Shown in pieces: positions 1 through 8,069 of a DNA stretch of 64,000 nucleotides. Numbering within the stretch: the stretch's first letter is position 1; each line of letters starts with the position of its first letter. The notes beneath the pieces were generated by a model. It was given only the letters and a program-made list of their open reading frames with translations. It had not been told where the DNA came from and did no database searches. Position numbers and translations under genes: made by a program. This DNA comes from a bacterium (lineage in GTDB: Bacteria; Desulfobacterota; Binatia; DP-6). The stretch lies in contig JAHCID010000001.1 of the NCBI GenBank assembly GCA_026129405.1, positions 899,237-963,236 on the forward strand, given 5' to 3'.

Positions 1-221
1 TCGGTCAGGTACTGGCAGATCGCCGCCGACTCGAAGAGCGCGAGGTCGCCGTCGACCAGCGTCGGCACCTGGCCGTTCGGGTTGAGCTTCAGGTACGCGG
101 GCTTCTTGTGGTCGCCCGCCGAGAGCGAGAGACGCTCGACCTCGTAGGGGACACCCAGCTCCTCGAGCAGCCAGCGCGGCCGGACCGATCGGCTCTGGGA
201 CGCGTGGTACAGCTTCAGCAT
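1..221 (-). CDS. Glutathione S-transferase, N-terminal part (cut by window start)
   Basis: The reverse strand reads from an ATG at 219-221 into a thioredoxin-fold GST N-terminal domain: MLKLYHASQSRSVRPRWLLE near the start, then LNPNGQVPTLVDGD (with the cis-Pro of the glutathione site) and a following FESAAICQYL (Glu-Ser that binds the gamma-glutamyl group). A strong ribosome site (ggaggaggg) lies about 6 bases before the ATG. Only about 73 residues are in the window, so the C-terminal helical domain that sets substrate preference is missing. GSTs conjugate or reduce electrophiles with glutathione in the cytoplasm. The family is clear, the substrate is unknown. Confidence 0.85.
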   Translation of the reverse strand, partial: MLKLYHASQSRSVRPRWLLEELGVPYEVERLSLSAGDHKKPAYLKLNPNGQVPTLVDGDLALFESAAICQYLT

Positions 222-371
222 CGTGGCCCTCCTCCGTGATGCGGTGTGGGCGGAGTGTGGGCCGGCGGATGCGGCGCCGCAAACCGCGCGGTTGCCCGGT
301 AGGAGGCCCGCAGGTATCCCTTGCCGGTTCCACCCGATGTCTCCCCCGTCTTCCCCGAGGTCCCCGGTCCG

Positions 372-1991
372 ATGACGCCCGAGCAGGCCCAGGTCGCCCG
401 CGAGGCGGCGCGGCGGCGCACGTTCGCGATCATCTCGCACCCGGACGCGGGCAAGACGACGCTGACCGAGAAGCTGCTGCTCTACGGCGGCGTCATCCGC
501 GAGGCGGGCTCGGTGCGCGGCCGCGGCGCCGCGAAGCACGCCACCAGCGACTGGATGGCGATAGAGAAGGAGCGCGGCATCTCGGTGTCGACGAGCGTGC
601 TCCAGTTCCCCTTCCAGGGGCTGTGCGTGAACCTGCTCGACACCCCGGGCCACGACGACTTCAGCGAGGACACCTACCGCACGCTCGTCGCCGCCGACTG
701 CGCGGTGATGCTGCTCGACGCCGCCAAGGGCGTCGAGCCGCAGACGATCAAGCTCTTCAAGGTGTGCCGCATGCGGCGCATCCCCATCGTGACGTTCGTC
801 AACAAGATGGACCGCTGGGGACGGGAGCCGCTCGAGCTGCTCGACGAGATCGAGGAGGTGCTCGGCATCCCGGCGACGGCGGCGACGTGGCCGGTCGGCA
901 TGGGCGAGACGTTCCGCGGCGTCTTCGACCGCTGGAGCGAGTCGCTGCTGCTCTTCGACCGCGGCGCCGGCGGCGCGCGTCGCGTGCCGCAGACGGTCGC
1001 GAGCCTCGCCGCCGACGCCGCGAGCCCGCTGCCGGAGAGCGCACGCAGGACGCTGCGCGCCGAGCTCGACCTCCTCGAGACCGCCGGCTACCCGTTCGAC
1101 CAGGACCTGTTCCTCGCCGGCGAGGTGACGCCCGTCTTCTTCGGCAGCGCCATCACCAACTTCGGCGTCGAGCCGTTCCTCGAGCGCTTCGTCGAGCTGT
1201 GCCCGCCGCCCGGCCCGCGCAAGTCCGACGGCGGTCCGGTGCCGATCGAGGGCCCCGCCTGCTCGGGGTTCGTCTTCAAGATCCAGGCGAACATGAACCC
1301 GAAGCACCGCGACCGCATCGCCTTCGTGCGCGTGTGCGCCGGACGCTTCGAGCGCGGCATGACGATCGTCCACGAGCGCACCGGCAAGCCGCTCAACGTG
1401 AACCGCGTCATGCAGCTCCAGTCGCGCGAGCGGGCGACGGTCGACGAGGCGTTCCCCGGCGACATCGTCGGCGTGTGGGACGGCGGTCAGCTCGCCGTCG
1501 GCGACTCGCTCTACGAGGCCGAGCCGATCCGCTACGAAGCGCTGCCGCGCTTCTCGCCCGAGCACTTCGTGCGCGTGCGCCTGCCGGACGCCCTGCGCCG
1601 CAAGCAGCTGCGCAAGGGGCTCGAGCAGCTCTCCGAGGAGGGCGCCGTGCAGCTCCTGTCCGACCACGCGCTGCGCGATCCCGACCCGATCCTCGGCGCC
1701 GTCGGGCCGCTCCAGTTCGACGTCGTACGCCACCGCCTGCGCGACGAGTACGGCGTCGAGGCGACGTTCTCGCCGCTGCCCTACCGGCACGCGCGCTGGA
1801 TCGCGAATCCGGGCGTCGACCTCGACGACGTCGCGCGGCGCAGCAACGTCGCCGTCTGCCTCGACGCCGACGGCAAGCCGCTCATGCTCTTCAAGAGCGA
1901 CTTCGAGATGTCCTGGGTCGCCAAGCACTGCCCCGAGCTGGAGCTGGTGGCGGCGGTGCGCGCCGGGGCGACCGCGGCGGCGGGCGCGTAG
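372..1991 (+). CDS. prfC: Peptide chain release factor 3 (RF3)
   Basis: A 539-residue translational GTPase that removes RF1/RF2 from the ribosome after termination. The GTPase motifs are intact: ISHPDAGKTT (P-loop, about residues 21-30), ERGISVSTS (switch I), DTPGHDDF (G3) and NKMD (G4). The segment GRGAAKHATSDWM between G1 and G2 separates RF3 from EF-G, LepA and TetM. Domains II and III follow at normal length. The frame is open back to a TTG at 321, but the ATG at 372 matches the usual RF3 start, a short helix before the RRTFAIISHPDAGKTT segment, and has gagg 11 bases upstream. It stands alone on the plus strand, 7 bases from a convergent small gene. Confidence 0.95.
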   Translation: MTPEQAQVAREAARRRTFAIISHPDAGKTTLTEKLLLYGGVIREAGSVRGRGAAKHATSDWMAIEKERGISVSTSVLQFPFQGLCVNLLDTPGHDDFSEDTYRTLVAADCAVMLLDAAKGVEPQTIKLFKVCRMRRIPIVTFVNKMDRWGREPLELLDEIEEVLGIPATAATWPVGMGETFRGVFDRWSESLLLFDRGAGGARRVPQTVASLAADAASPLPESARRTLRAELDLLETAGYPFDQDLFLAGEVTPVFFGSAITNFGVEPFLERFVELCPPPGPRKSDGGPVPIEGPACSGFVFKIQANMNPKHRDRIAFVRVCAGRFERGMTIVHERTGKPLNVNRVMQLQSRERATVDEAFPGDIVGVWDGGQLAVGDSLYEAEPIRYEALPRFSPEHFVRVRLPDALRRKQLRKGLEQLSEEGAVQLLSDHALRDPDPILGAVGPLQFDVVRHRLRDEYGVEATFSPLPYRHARWIANPGVDLDDVARRSNVAVCLDADGKPLMLFKSDFEMSWVAKHCPELELVAAVRAGATAAAGA

Positions 1992-1997
1992 GCCGCG

Positions 1998-2309
1998 TCA
2001 GTCCTTCTCGTTCGGCACGCCGCGGCCCGGGGGCAGGATGAGCAGCACGTCCGCCGGCCCCTCCCATATCCGCGGATTGCGCCGGCAGGCCTCGTCGCAC
2101 GGCACCGTGCCGTCGGGGTGGAGCGAGCAGCGGATCACGTGCCGCTCGCCCGGCTGCACGGCCAGCTCGATGTCGATCTGGGCGACCTCGCCCGTCGCCG
2201 GACACACCGTGTGGATGCGACGCACGAAGCGCGGGCGGTAGCGATGCGGGATGACGTGGTGCGCCAAGCGGCGCAGCGTCGACCACAGCCGGTGGCGAAC
2301 GCGCTCCAT
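1998..2309 (-). CDS. Small Cys-containing protein of unknown function
   Basis: A 103-residue protein from an ATG at 2309 (an in-frame GTG at 2336 would add nine residues). The N-terminal third is rich in Arg and His and looks nucleic-acid or membrane-surface binding. The centre carries CPATGEVAQIDIEL, and later Cys residues give the pattern C36, C61, C70, C74, which could hold a zinc ion. No family is recognised. It converges on prfC with 7 bases between the stop codons and is divergent from the lysozyme-inhibitor-like gene. The codon usage is GC3-rich like its neighbours, which supports a real gene, but the function is unknown. Confidence 0.5.
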   Translation of the reverse strand: MERVRHRLWSTLRRLAHHVIPHRYRPRFVRRIHTVCPATGEVAQIDIELAVQPGERHVIRCSLHPDGTVPCDEACRRNPRIWEGPADVLLILPPGRGVPNEKD

Positions 2310-2467
2310 GACGCACGTCCGCAGCAAGCGGCGCACCAGGTCGGGCCGCCCCCGGGAGGGTGGCCGGTTCCCGCGCCTGCATCCCGCGAGCGGCGTCCGC
2401 TCCGAGAGGCCGGAAGCGGGACGCGCCGCGGCTTGAAGGGGACGGCCCGGCGCGCGACACGTCGGGC

Positions 2468-3097
2468 GTGGCGGAAGGGCAACGGCGTCGCGAACGATTC
2501 GGCCCGCTCGTGGTCGCGCTCGCGCTCCTCGTCCCGGTGCCGGCGCCGGCCGCGACGCCGTCGTTCGACTGCGACCGTGCCCAGGGCCCGGTCGAGACGC
2601 TGCTCTGTCACAACGGCGCGCTCGCCGACCTCGATCGCCGCATGAGCCAGGTGTACGCGGACGCGCTGCGGGCGTTCTCCGAGCCGCAGCGCAGCGCGCA
2701 GATCGCGGCCCAGGAGCAGTGGCTCCGCACGCGCGACGCCTGCGCCAGCGCGCCCGACCTCGTCCGCTGCGTGCAGACGACCTATGACCTCCGCATCACC
2801 ACGCTGCAGGTCGCGGCCGGCCTCTTCCGCGTCCCCGATCCGACGGCCTGGGACTGTGGGGCAGCCGGCCCCGTGACGGTACGCCTCTACGACCTGACCC
2901 AGCTGCCTGCCGCCGTCGTGCAGGTGGGGTCGGCGCCCGAAGAGATCGCGGTCTCGCGCCCGGGCGTGCGCGGCATGCGCTATCAGGGCCGCACCCTGAC
3001 CTTCCGCATCCTCGGCGACGAGGCCGTGCTCGGGCGGCACGGCGAGACCGACGTCACCTGCACGCCGGCGGCGGCGGCGCCCGCGGGCGACCGTTAG
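2468..3097 (+). CDS. Secreted LprI-like plus MliC-like protein (lysozyme inhibitor type)
   Basis: About 209 residues when started at the GTG at 2468, which places a signal peptide (LVVALALLVPVPAPA then ATPSFDC) at the N-terminus. The frame is open to an ATG at 2360, but that start would put the signal 36 residues inside. No good ribosome site is visible at either start. After the signal comes an LprI/DUF1311-type helical domain (FDCDRAQGPVETLLCHN, LADLDRRMSQVYADAL, paired Cys) and then a small beta domain resembling MliC (WDCG, GMRYQGRTLTFRILGDEAVL). Both domain types are known in periplasmic inhibitors of C-type lysozyme. The stop overlaps the convergent dehydrogenase stop by 3 bases. Confidence 0.65.
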   Translation: MAEGQRRRERFGPLVVALALLVPVPAPAATPSFDCDRAQGPVETLLCHNGALADLDRRMSQVYADALRAFSEPQRSAQIAAQEQWLRTRDACASAPDLVRCVQTTYDLRITTLQVAAGLFRVPDPTAWDCGAAGPVTVRLYDLTQLPAAVVQVGSAPEEIAVSRPGVRGMRYQGRTLTFRILGDEAVLGRHGETDVTCTPAAAAPAGDR

Positions 3098-4209
3098 GCC
3101 GCCAGCGAGACCACGTTCTTGATCCCGGCGGGATCGGACAGCAGCAGGTCGCGGAAGGCGGTCACCGGCCAGTGCGCCGTCACCAGCCGGCGCACCACGC
3201 CCGGCCACTTGTGCTCGAAGACGCCGAGATCGCGGATGGCGGCGGCGAACGCCTCCCGGCTCGCGTTCACGGTCCCGAAGACCATCTGGTTCTTCAGCAC
3301 GAGGTCGCGCATGAGCCCGTCGGCGTCGATGGTGATCGGCCCGCGGCGTCCCGGCACGCCGGTGAAGATGAAGACGCTGTTGGCGCCCATCACGGCGAGG
3401 GTGTCGAACGCGATCTGCGCGGCGCCGGTCGCCTCGTAGACGAGGTCGACGTTACCGAGCCGCTGCGCGAGCGCGGCGATCGGCTCGTCCGCGGCCGATA
3501 CGTAGTGCGCGCCCACCTGCGCCAGCAGCTCCGAGGCCGGGTTCGGCGCCGCGGCGCGCGAGAAGACGTGGACGTCGAAGTCGGCCGCGCGCAGCGCCAG
3601 CGCGCCGAGGAGGCCGACGGGCCCGGAGCCGAGCACGATCGCCGTATGACAGTGCCCCGGCGCCTGGCCCGGGACGACCGGGCATGCCCACGGCAGCCGC
3701 TCCTGCACCTGCCAGAGCTGGATCAGCGCCTTCTCGGCGATCGTCAGCGGCTCGACGAGGACCGCGGTGTCGCGCAGCGCCCGCGGCACCGGGTTCATGT
3801 AGCGCGCCTCGTCGACCACCAGCTCGGTCATGAAGCCGTGGCGGCCCTTGATGCCGCGCTCGGTGAAGTCGCCCGTGTAGCAGAAGTCCTGGCGGCCGGC
3901 GGTGCACGCGAGGCAGGTCGGGTGCGGGCACGGGCGGCGCACCATCGGCACGACGAGGTCGCCGGGCGCGAGCCCCTGCACGTCCGGCCCGACCTCGACG
4001 ACCTCGCCCAGCGACTCGTGGCCGATGACCAGCCACTCGCTGCCCGCCGGCGGCGTGCCGTACTGGAAGTGCGCGATCTCGCGGTCGGTGCCGCAGACGC
4101 CGACTTCGAGGATGCGCAGCTTCACCTGCGTCGGCGACTCGAGCCGCGGCTCGGGATGATCGATCAGCGCGACCTCGCGCGTGGCGGGATGGACGGCGAC
4201 GGCCTGCAT
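3094..4209 (-). CDS. Zinc-dependent MDR dehydrogenase, glucose 1-dehydrogenase-like
   Basis: 371 residues of the medium-chain dehydrogenase family. Catalytic-zinc residues are visible as Cys39 in CGTDREI and His64-Glu65 in GHES. A structural zinc site is likely from Cys94, Cys99, Cys102 and Cys110 (spacing C-x4-C-x2-C-x7-C, the first gap longer than usual). The Rossmann motif is VLGSGPVGLLGAL. The CGTDREI signature is typical of archaeal-type glucose 1-dehydrogenases, so oxidation of an aldose or polyol with NAD(P) is the best guess. A gaggag ribosome site precedes the ATG at 4209. It lies 26 bases after the FAD oxidoreductase gene on the same strand and may share its transcript. Confidence 0.8.
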   Translation of the reverse strand: MQAVAVHPATREVALIDHPEPRLESPTQVKLRILEVGVCGTDREIAHFQYGTPPAGSEWLVIGHESLGEVVEVGPDVQGLAPGDLVVPMVRRPCPHPTCLACTAGRQDFCYTGDFTERGIKGRHGFMTELVVDEARYMNPVPRALRDTAVLVEPLTIAEKALIQLWQVQERLPWACPVVPGQAPGHCHTAIVLGSGPVGLLGALALRAADFDVHVFSRAAAPNPASELLAQVGAHYVSAADEPIAALAQRLGNVDLVYEATGAAQIAFDTLAVMGANSVFIFTGVPGRRGPITIDADGLMRDLVLKNQMVFGTVNASREAFAAAIRDLGVFEHKWPGVVRRLVTAHWPVTAFRDLLLSDPAGIKNVVSLAA

Positions 4210-4235
4210 CGACGGCTCCTCGGGTGGGGATGTGG

Positions 4236-6458
4236 TCAGCGATTGCGCGCCAGCCACCACGCGAACAGCGACTTCACCGTCGGCGTGAGGCGGGTGCGGT
4301 TGTAGGCGTCGCCGGCCTTCTTCACGACCTCGGCCTGCGTCGGATACGGGTGGATGACGTTGGCGACGGTGCCGAGCCCGACGCCGGCGACGATGGCGAG
4401 CGTCAGCTCGGAGACGACGTCGCCCGCGTTCGCCGCGATCAGCGTCGCGCCGACGATCGCGTCGCTGCCCTTGCGCACGACGACGCGCAGGAACCCTTCG
4501 TCGTCGTCCTCGACGATGGCGCGGTCGACGTCGTGGAGCGGCAGCGTGAGGGTCGTCGTGGCGATGCCGCGTGCCTGCGCCTCGGCGGCGGAGAGCCCGG
4601 TGTGCGCGAGCTCGGGCGACGTGTACGTGCACCAGGGCACGGTGAGCGCGCTCGCCTTCCGCCGCCCGAGGAAGAGCGCGTTGGTGAGCACGATGCGCGC
4701 GAGGGCGTCGGCGGTGTGCGTGAACCGGAAGCGGGACGCGACGTCGCCGGCGGCGAAGACGCGGCGGTTCGTGGTGCGGAGGTGGTCGTCGACCGTCACG
4801 CCGTGTGGACCGTAGGCGACGCCGGCCGCCTCGAGGCCGAGGCCCCCGAGGTTGGGCGTCCGACCGGCGGCGACGAGCAGGCGGTCGCCGGTGGCGGTGT
4901 CGGCGACGTCGCCGGCGCGCCAGTCGACGCGCGTGGCCCCGTCGATGCGGAGGACGCGTGTCACGGTGGCCCCGGTGACGAGGCGCACGCCGTCGGCGGC
5001 CATGCGGCGGGCGACGACCGCGGCGGCGTCGGCGTCCTCGCGCGGGAGGATATGGGCGGCGTCGGTGACGAGGGTCACCGTCGCGCCGAGCTGGGCGAAG
5101 GCTTGCGCCATCTCGCAGCCGACCGGGCCGCCGCCGAGCACGACCAGGCGGCGTGGCAGCTCGGTCAGCTCGAACAAGGTCTCGTTGGTGAGGAAGTCGG
5201 CCTCGGCGAGGCCGGGGATGGGCGGCACCGCGGCGCGGGCCCCGGTCGCGACGACGGCGCACGAGAACGCGAGCGTCCGGCCGTCGACCTCGATCGTCCG
5301 CGGGCCGGTGAAGCGGGCGTCGCCGAGGTGCACCTCGACGCCGAGCTGCTCGAAGCGCTGGACGGAGTCGTTGCGCGCGATGCGGGCACGCAGCGCGCGC
5401 AGGCGGGCCATGACGGCGGGGAAGTCGACGTCGACGGCGCCGACCCGCACGCCGAGCCGGTCGGCCCTGCGGGCGGCGGCCGCGGCGCGGGCCGAGGCGA
5501 TGAGCGCCTTCGACGGCACGCAGCCGGTGTTGAGGCAGTCGCCGCCCATGAGGGCGCGCTCGACCAGCGCCACCTTGGCGCCGAGCCCGGCGCCGCCCGC
5601 GGCGGCGACCAGCCCCGCCGTGCCGCCGCCCACGACGACGAGGTTGTAGCGGCCGCTCGGCGTCGGGTTCCGCCGTCCGGGCGGGTGCACGCATGCGACG
5701 AGCGCGCGGTTGTGCGTGTCGTCGGGCAGGACGAGAGGCCGGGCGGGGTCGTGGGGCGTGCGATGGATGGGGACGGCGGCGCCGCCGGGAGACGCCGCCG
5801 TCGCCTCGTCGAGCGCGCGCCGGGCGAGGCGGGTGACGACGACCGTCACCGCCACGGTGGCCGCGGCACCGAGCCAGGTGAGCGCCTGCGTCGCCGCATT
5901 GCCCGCCGGCGCGCCCGCCGCGATCTGCGTGACGCTCGTCAACAGCGAGCCGAGGTACACGTACATCGCGGTCCCCGGGATCATGCCGAGCAGCGAGCCG
6001 AGCGCGTAGTCGCGGAAGGACACGGTCGTCAGCCCGTAGGCGTAGTTCAAGAGGCTGAAGGGGAACGCCGGCGACAGGCGCGTCAGCAGCACGACCTTGA
6101 AGCCCTCGCGCCCGACGGCGCGGTCGATGGCCGCGAAGCGGGCGTCGCCGGCGACCCGCGCCGCGATGCGCTCGCGCAGCAGCGTGCGCCCGAGGAGGAA
6201 CGCCACCGCCGCACCGAGATTGGCCGCCACCCACACGAGCGGCACGCCGGCGGCGACGCCGTAGGCGAAGCCGCCGCCGAGCGTGAGGATCAGCCCGGGC
6301 ACGAAGAGCACGCAGGCGGCGACGTAGGCGAGGACGTAGACCGCCATGCCGGCGGCGCCTGCGTCGCGCATCCAGCCGACGAACGCGAGCAGCCAGGCGT
6401 TCACGGGCAGCAGGCGCACCGCCGCCACCACCGCGACCACGACGAGGACCGCGACCAC
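4236..6458 (-). CDS. TVP38/DedA-type membrane domain fused to a mercuric-reductase-like FAD disulfide oxidoreductase
   Basis: About 740 residues. Residues 1-210 form a TVP38/TMEM64 domain: several hydrophobic helices plus a GYG-like motif region (FVPGLILTLGGGFAYG, LLTRLSPAFPFSLLNYAYG). Residues 270-740 form a class I pyridine nucleotide-disulfide oxidoreductase: VVVGGGTAG for FAD, the redox pair in GGDCLNTGCVPSKAL (Cys308, Cys313), VLGGGPVGCEMAQ for NAD(P), FAAGDV, and the C-terminal HPYPTQAE with the active-site base. The N-terminal metal-binding domain of MerA is absent. Membrane tethering implies electron transfer to a quinone, disulfide or metal at the inner membrane. No in-frame ATG exists near the start. 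The GTG at 6458 is chosen because it begins just before the first helix, and a CTG about 75 bases upstream is possible. Confidence 0.8.
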   Translation of the reverse strand: MVAVLVVVAVVAAVRLLPVNAWLLAFVGWMRDAGAAGMAVYVLAYVAACVLFVPGLILTLGGGFAYGVAAGVPLVWVAANLGAAVAFLLGRTLLRERIAARVAGDARFAAIDRAVGREGFKVVLLTRLSPAFPFSLLNYAYGLTTVSFRDYALGSLLGMIPGTAMYVYLGSLLTSVTQIAAGAPAGNAATQALTWLGAAATVAVTVVVTRLARRALDEATAASPGGAAVPIHRTPHDPARPLVLPDDTHNRALVACVHPPGRRNPTPSGRYNLVVVGGGTAGLVAAAGGAGLGAKVALVERALMGGDCLNTGCVPSKALIASARAAAAARRADRLGVRVGAVDVDFPAVMARLRALRARIARNDSVQRFEQLGVEVHLGDARFTGPRTIEVDGRTLAFSCAVVATGARAAVPPIPGLAEADFLTNETLFELTELPRRLVVLGGGPVGCEMAQAFAQLGATVTLVTDAAHILPREDADAAAVVARRMAADGVRLVTGATVTRVLRIDGATRVDWRAGDVADTATGDRLLVAAGRTPNLGGLGLEAAGVAYGPHGVTVDDHLRTTNRRVFAAGDVASRFRFTHTADALARIVLTNALFLGRRKASALTVPWCTYTSPELAHTGLSAAEAQARGIATTTLTLPLHDVDRAIVEDDDEGFLRVVVRKGSDAIVGATLIAANAGDVVSELTLAIVAGVGLGTVANVIHPYPTQAEVVKKAGDAYNRTRLTPTVKSLFAWWLARNR

Positions 6459-6646
6459 GAGCCGGCCGCGCCCGGCGGGCGGCGCCGCGCGGGGCTCCGG
6501 CGCGATCCATAACCAGGCATCCGGCGCTGCCAGGAAACTCAGTGCGACGGGCCGCGGGCTCTGCCGCGGGCTCGCGGCCGCGGCACGGCCCCGCGTCGCG
6601 CCCGGGCGGCGGCGCGAGACGCTCCGGAGCGCGTGCCCGTGGCCGC

Positions 6647-7432
6647 TCAATCGAACGGGTTGCCGAGGTTGAACTGGGCGCCGAGGGCGCCGTAGTCGAC
6701 GCCGGGCCGGCGCTCGTACTCGGGCGGGAAGCACTCGCGCTTGCGCGCGTAGTAGGCGGCGCGGTGGTCGCCCGCCGCCGCCGGGTTGAAGGTCAGGTAG
6801 TACGAGCGCCGCGGCCCCGCCGAGCGGTTCGGACCGGAGCGGTGCGGCACCCAGGCGTCGAAGACGATGACGTCGCCCGGCGTCGCGAGCAGCGGCTCGA
6901 GCTCGTAGCGCTCGAGGACGCCGTCGGCGAGCGTGCCGTCGGGCTTCTGCGGCAGTAGGACGCGGGACGCGCCGTCGCGCGCCATCTCGAGGCAGCCGTT
7001 GTCGAGCGTGAAGGCGTCGACCGGGACCATCACCGTGAGGTGGTGCTCGACGCCGAAGTCCTTGTACGCGGGAGCGTCCTGGTGCGGCGCGAAGCCGGCG
7101 CCGCCCGGCAGCTTGAAGTTGATCTTGTCCTTGAAGAGAACGACGGGCTCGCCGAGGCAGTCGCTGAGCAGCTCGCGGATGCGCGTGCCCGCGACCATCT
7201 CGGCGAGCTCGGGATGGTAGGGAACGAAGTTCTCGATGCGCGCCAGCATCTTGCCGTCGGTCTGGCCGGCACGGCGCTCGTAGTAGCGCATCCACCGTCC
7301 CGGCTCCTCCGGCCAGGCCGTGATCTCCTCGGTGTGGCGTTGGAGCGCGCGCGTCTCGTCCGGCGCGAGGAAGTCGCGGACGTGGAGCCATCCGTGACGG
7401 GTCCAGTGGGCGCGCTGTGCCGCGTCGAGCAT
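6647..7432 (-). CDS. Phytanoyl-CoA dioxygenase (PhyH) family protein
   Basis: 261 residues, non-haem Fe(II)/2-oxoglutarate oxygenase. The iron triad is visible: His117 and Asp119 in FAPHQDAPAY and His197 in VPHRSGPN, with Arg208 of GPRRSYYLTF placed to bind the 2-oxoglutarate carboxylate. Length and motif spacing match bacterial PhyH proteins, which hydroxylate varied small molecules or lipids, so the substrate cannot be named. It is encoded 61 bases downstream of the GMC partner gene on the same strand, and about 190 bases separate it from the FAD oxidoreductase. No strong ribosome site is seen before the ATG at 7432. Confidence 0.85.
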   Translation of the reverse strand: MLDAAQRAHWTRHGWLHVRDFLAPDETRALQRHTEEITAWPEEPGRWMRYYERRAGQTDGKMLARIENFVPYHPELAEMVAGTRIRELLSDCLGEPVVLFKDKINFKLPGGAGFAPHQDAPAYKDFGVEHHLTVMVPVDAFTLDNGCLEMARDGASRVLLPQKPDGTLADGVLERYELEPLLATPGDVIVFDAWVPHRSGPNRSAGPRRSYYLTFNPAAAGDHRAAYYARKRECFPPEYERRPGVDYGALGAQFNLGNPFD

Positions 7433-7493
7433 CGTCCGGAGCTAGCAGAGGTCCCGCTACCTGGCGAGGGGGGTCGCGCCGGCGGCCGCAAGG

Positions 7494-8069
7494 CTACTCG
7501 GGCTCGTCGAGCGGCTGCATCGCGTCGGCGATGGTCACGGCGCCGAGCCCGAACGGCCCGGGGTAGTGCGTCAGCGGCTGCGTTGCCGCCTGGCCGTAGA
7601 ACGCTCCCATCACGATGCCGCGCACACCGGCGAAGAGCGCCTGCTTGAGGTCCATCGACGACGTCATGCAGTCGCGCAGCAGGGCGTCCTGCGCGTCGTC
7701 GTCGAGCGCGGTGAACGGACGCAGCTTCGGCAGGAGCGGCCAGACGCCGAACTCGAGCACCGTGAGCGCCTGTGCGACGAGGCCGCCGACGAGCGGCGAG
7801 CGTGCGAGCAGCGCGTCGGCCGCCGCCGCCGGGTCGACGGCGCGATCGCGGATCAGCGCGGCGCCGCGCGGGCCGACGAGCCGCGCCGCCGCGGCGGTGA
7901 GGGTCGCGTACTGGCGCGACGAGAGCACCTGGAGCGTCGTGCCTGCGGCCGGCGCCTGCCCGCCGCCGCAGCCGGTCGGCACCAGCCCCGCCGCGGCCGC
8001 CAGACCCGCCAGACGCAGGAACGTGCGGCGGTCGAGCGCCGCCGCGGCGTGCGCCACCGCGGGCGTCAC
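7494..8069 (-). CDS. Tat-exported small subunit partner of a GMC dehydrogenase
   Basis: 191 residues beginning at a GTG whose bases form the GTGA overlap with the GMC stop codon, so translation is coupled. The N-terminus has a twin-arginine signal (DRRTFLRLAGLAAAAGLV) that ends in a possible lipobox (VPTGC). The mature part is helical with no cofactor motif, as in gluconate 2-dehydrogenase subunit 3 (gamma) proteins, which carry the GMC flavoprotein across the Tat system as a folded complex. No cytochrome c subunit is encoded next to the pair, so the electron acceptor is unknown. Confidence 0.7.
   Translation of the reverse strand: MTPAVAHAAAALDRRTFLRLAGLAAAAGLVPTGCGGGQAPAAGTTLQVLSSRQYATLTAAAARLVGPRGAALIRDRAVDPAAAADALLARSPLVGGLVAQALTVLEFGVWPLLPKLRPFTALDDDAQDALLRDCMTSSMDLKQALFAGVRGIVMGAFYGQAATQPLTHYPGPFGLGAVTIADAMQPLDEPE

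Noticed and set aside
6647-7391. Extension of the TVP38 fusion frame through the PhyH gene
   Set aside because: The PhyH gene in the other minus-strand frame has the full iron and 2-oxoglutarate motifs, so the overlap is only a shadow frame.
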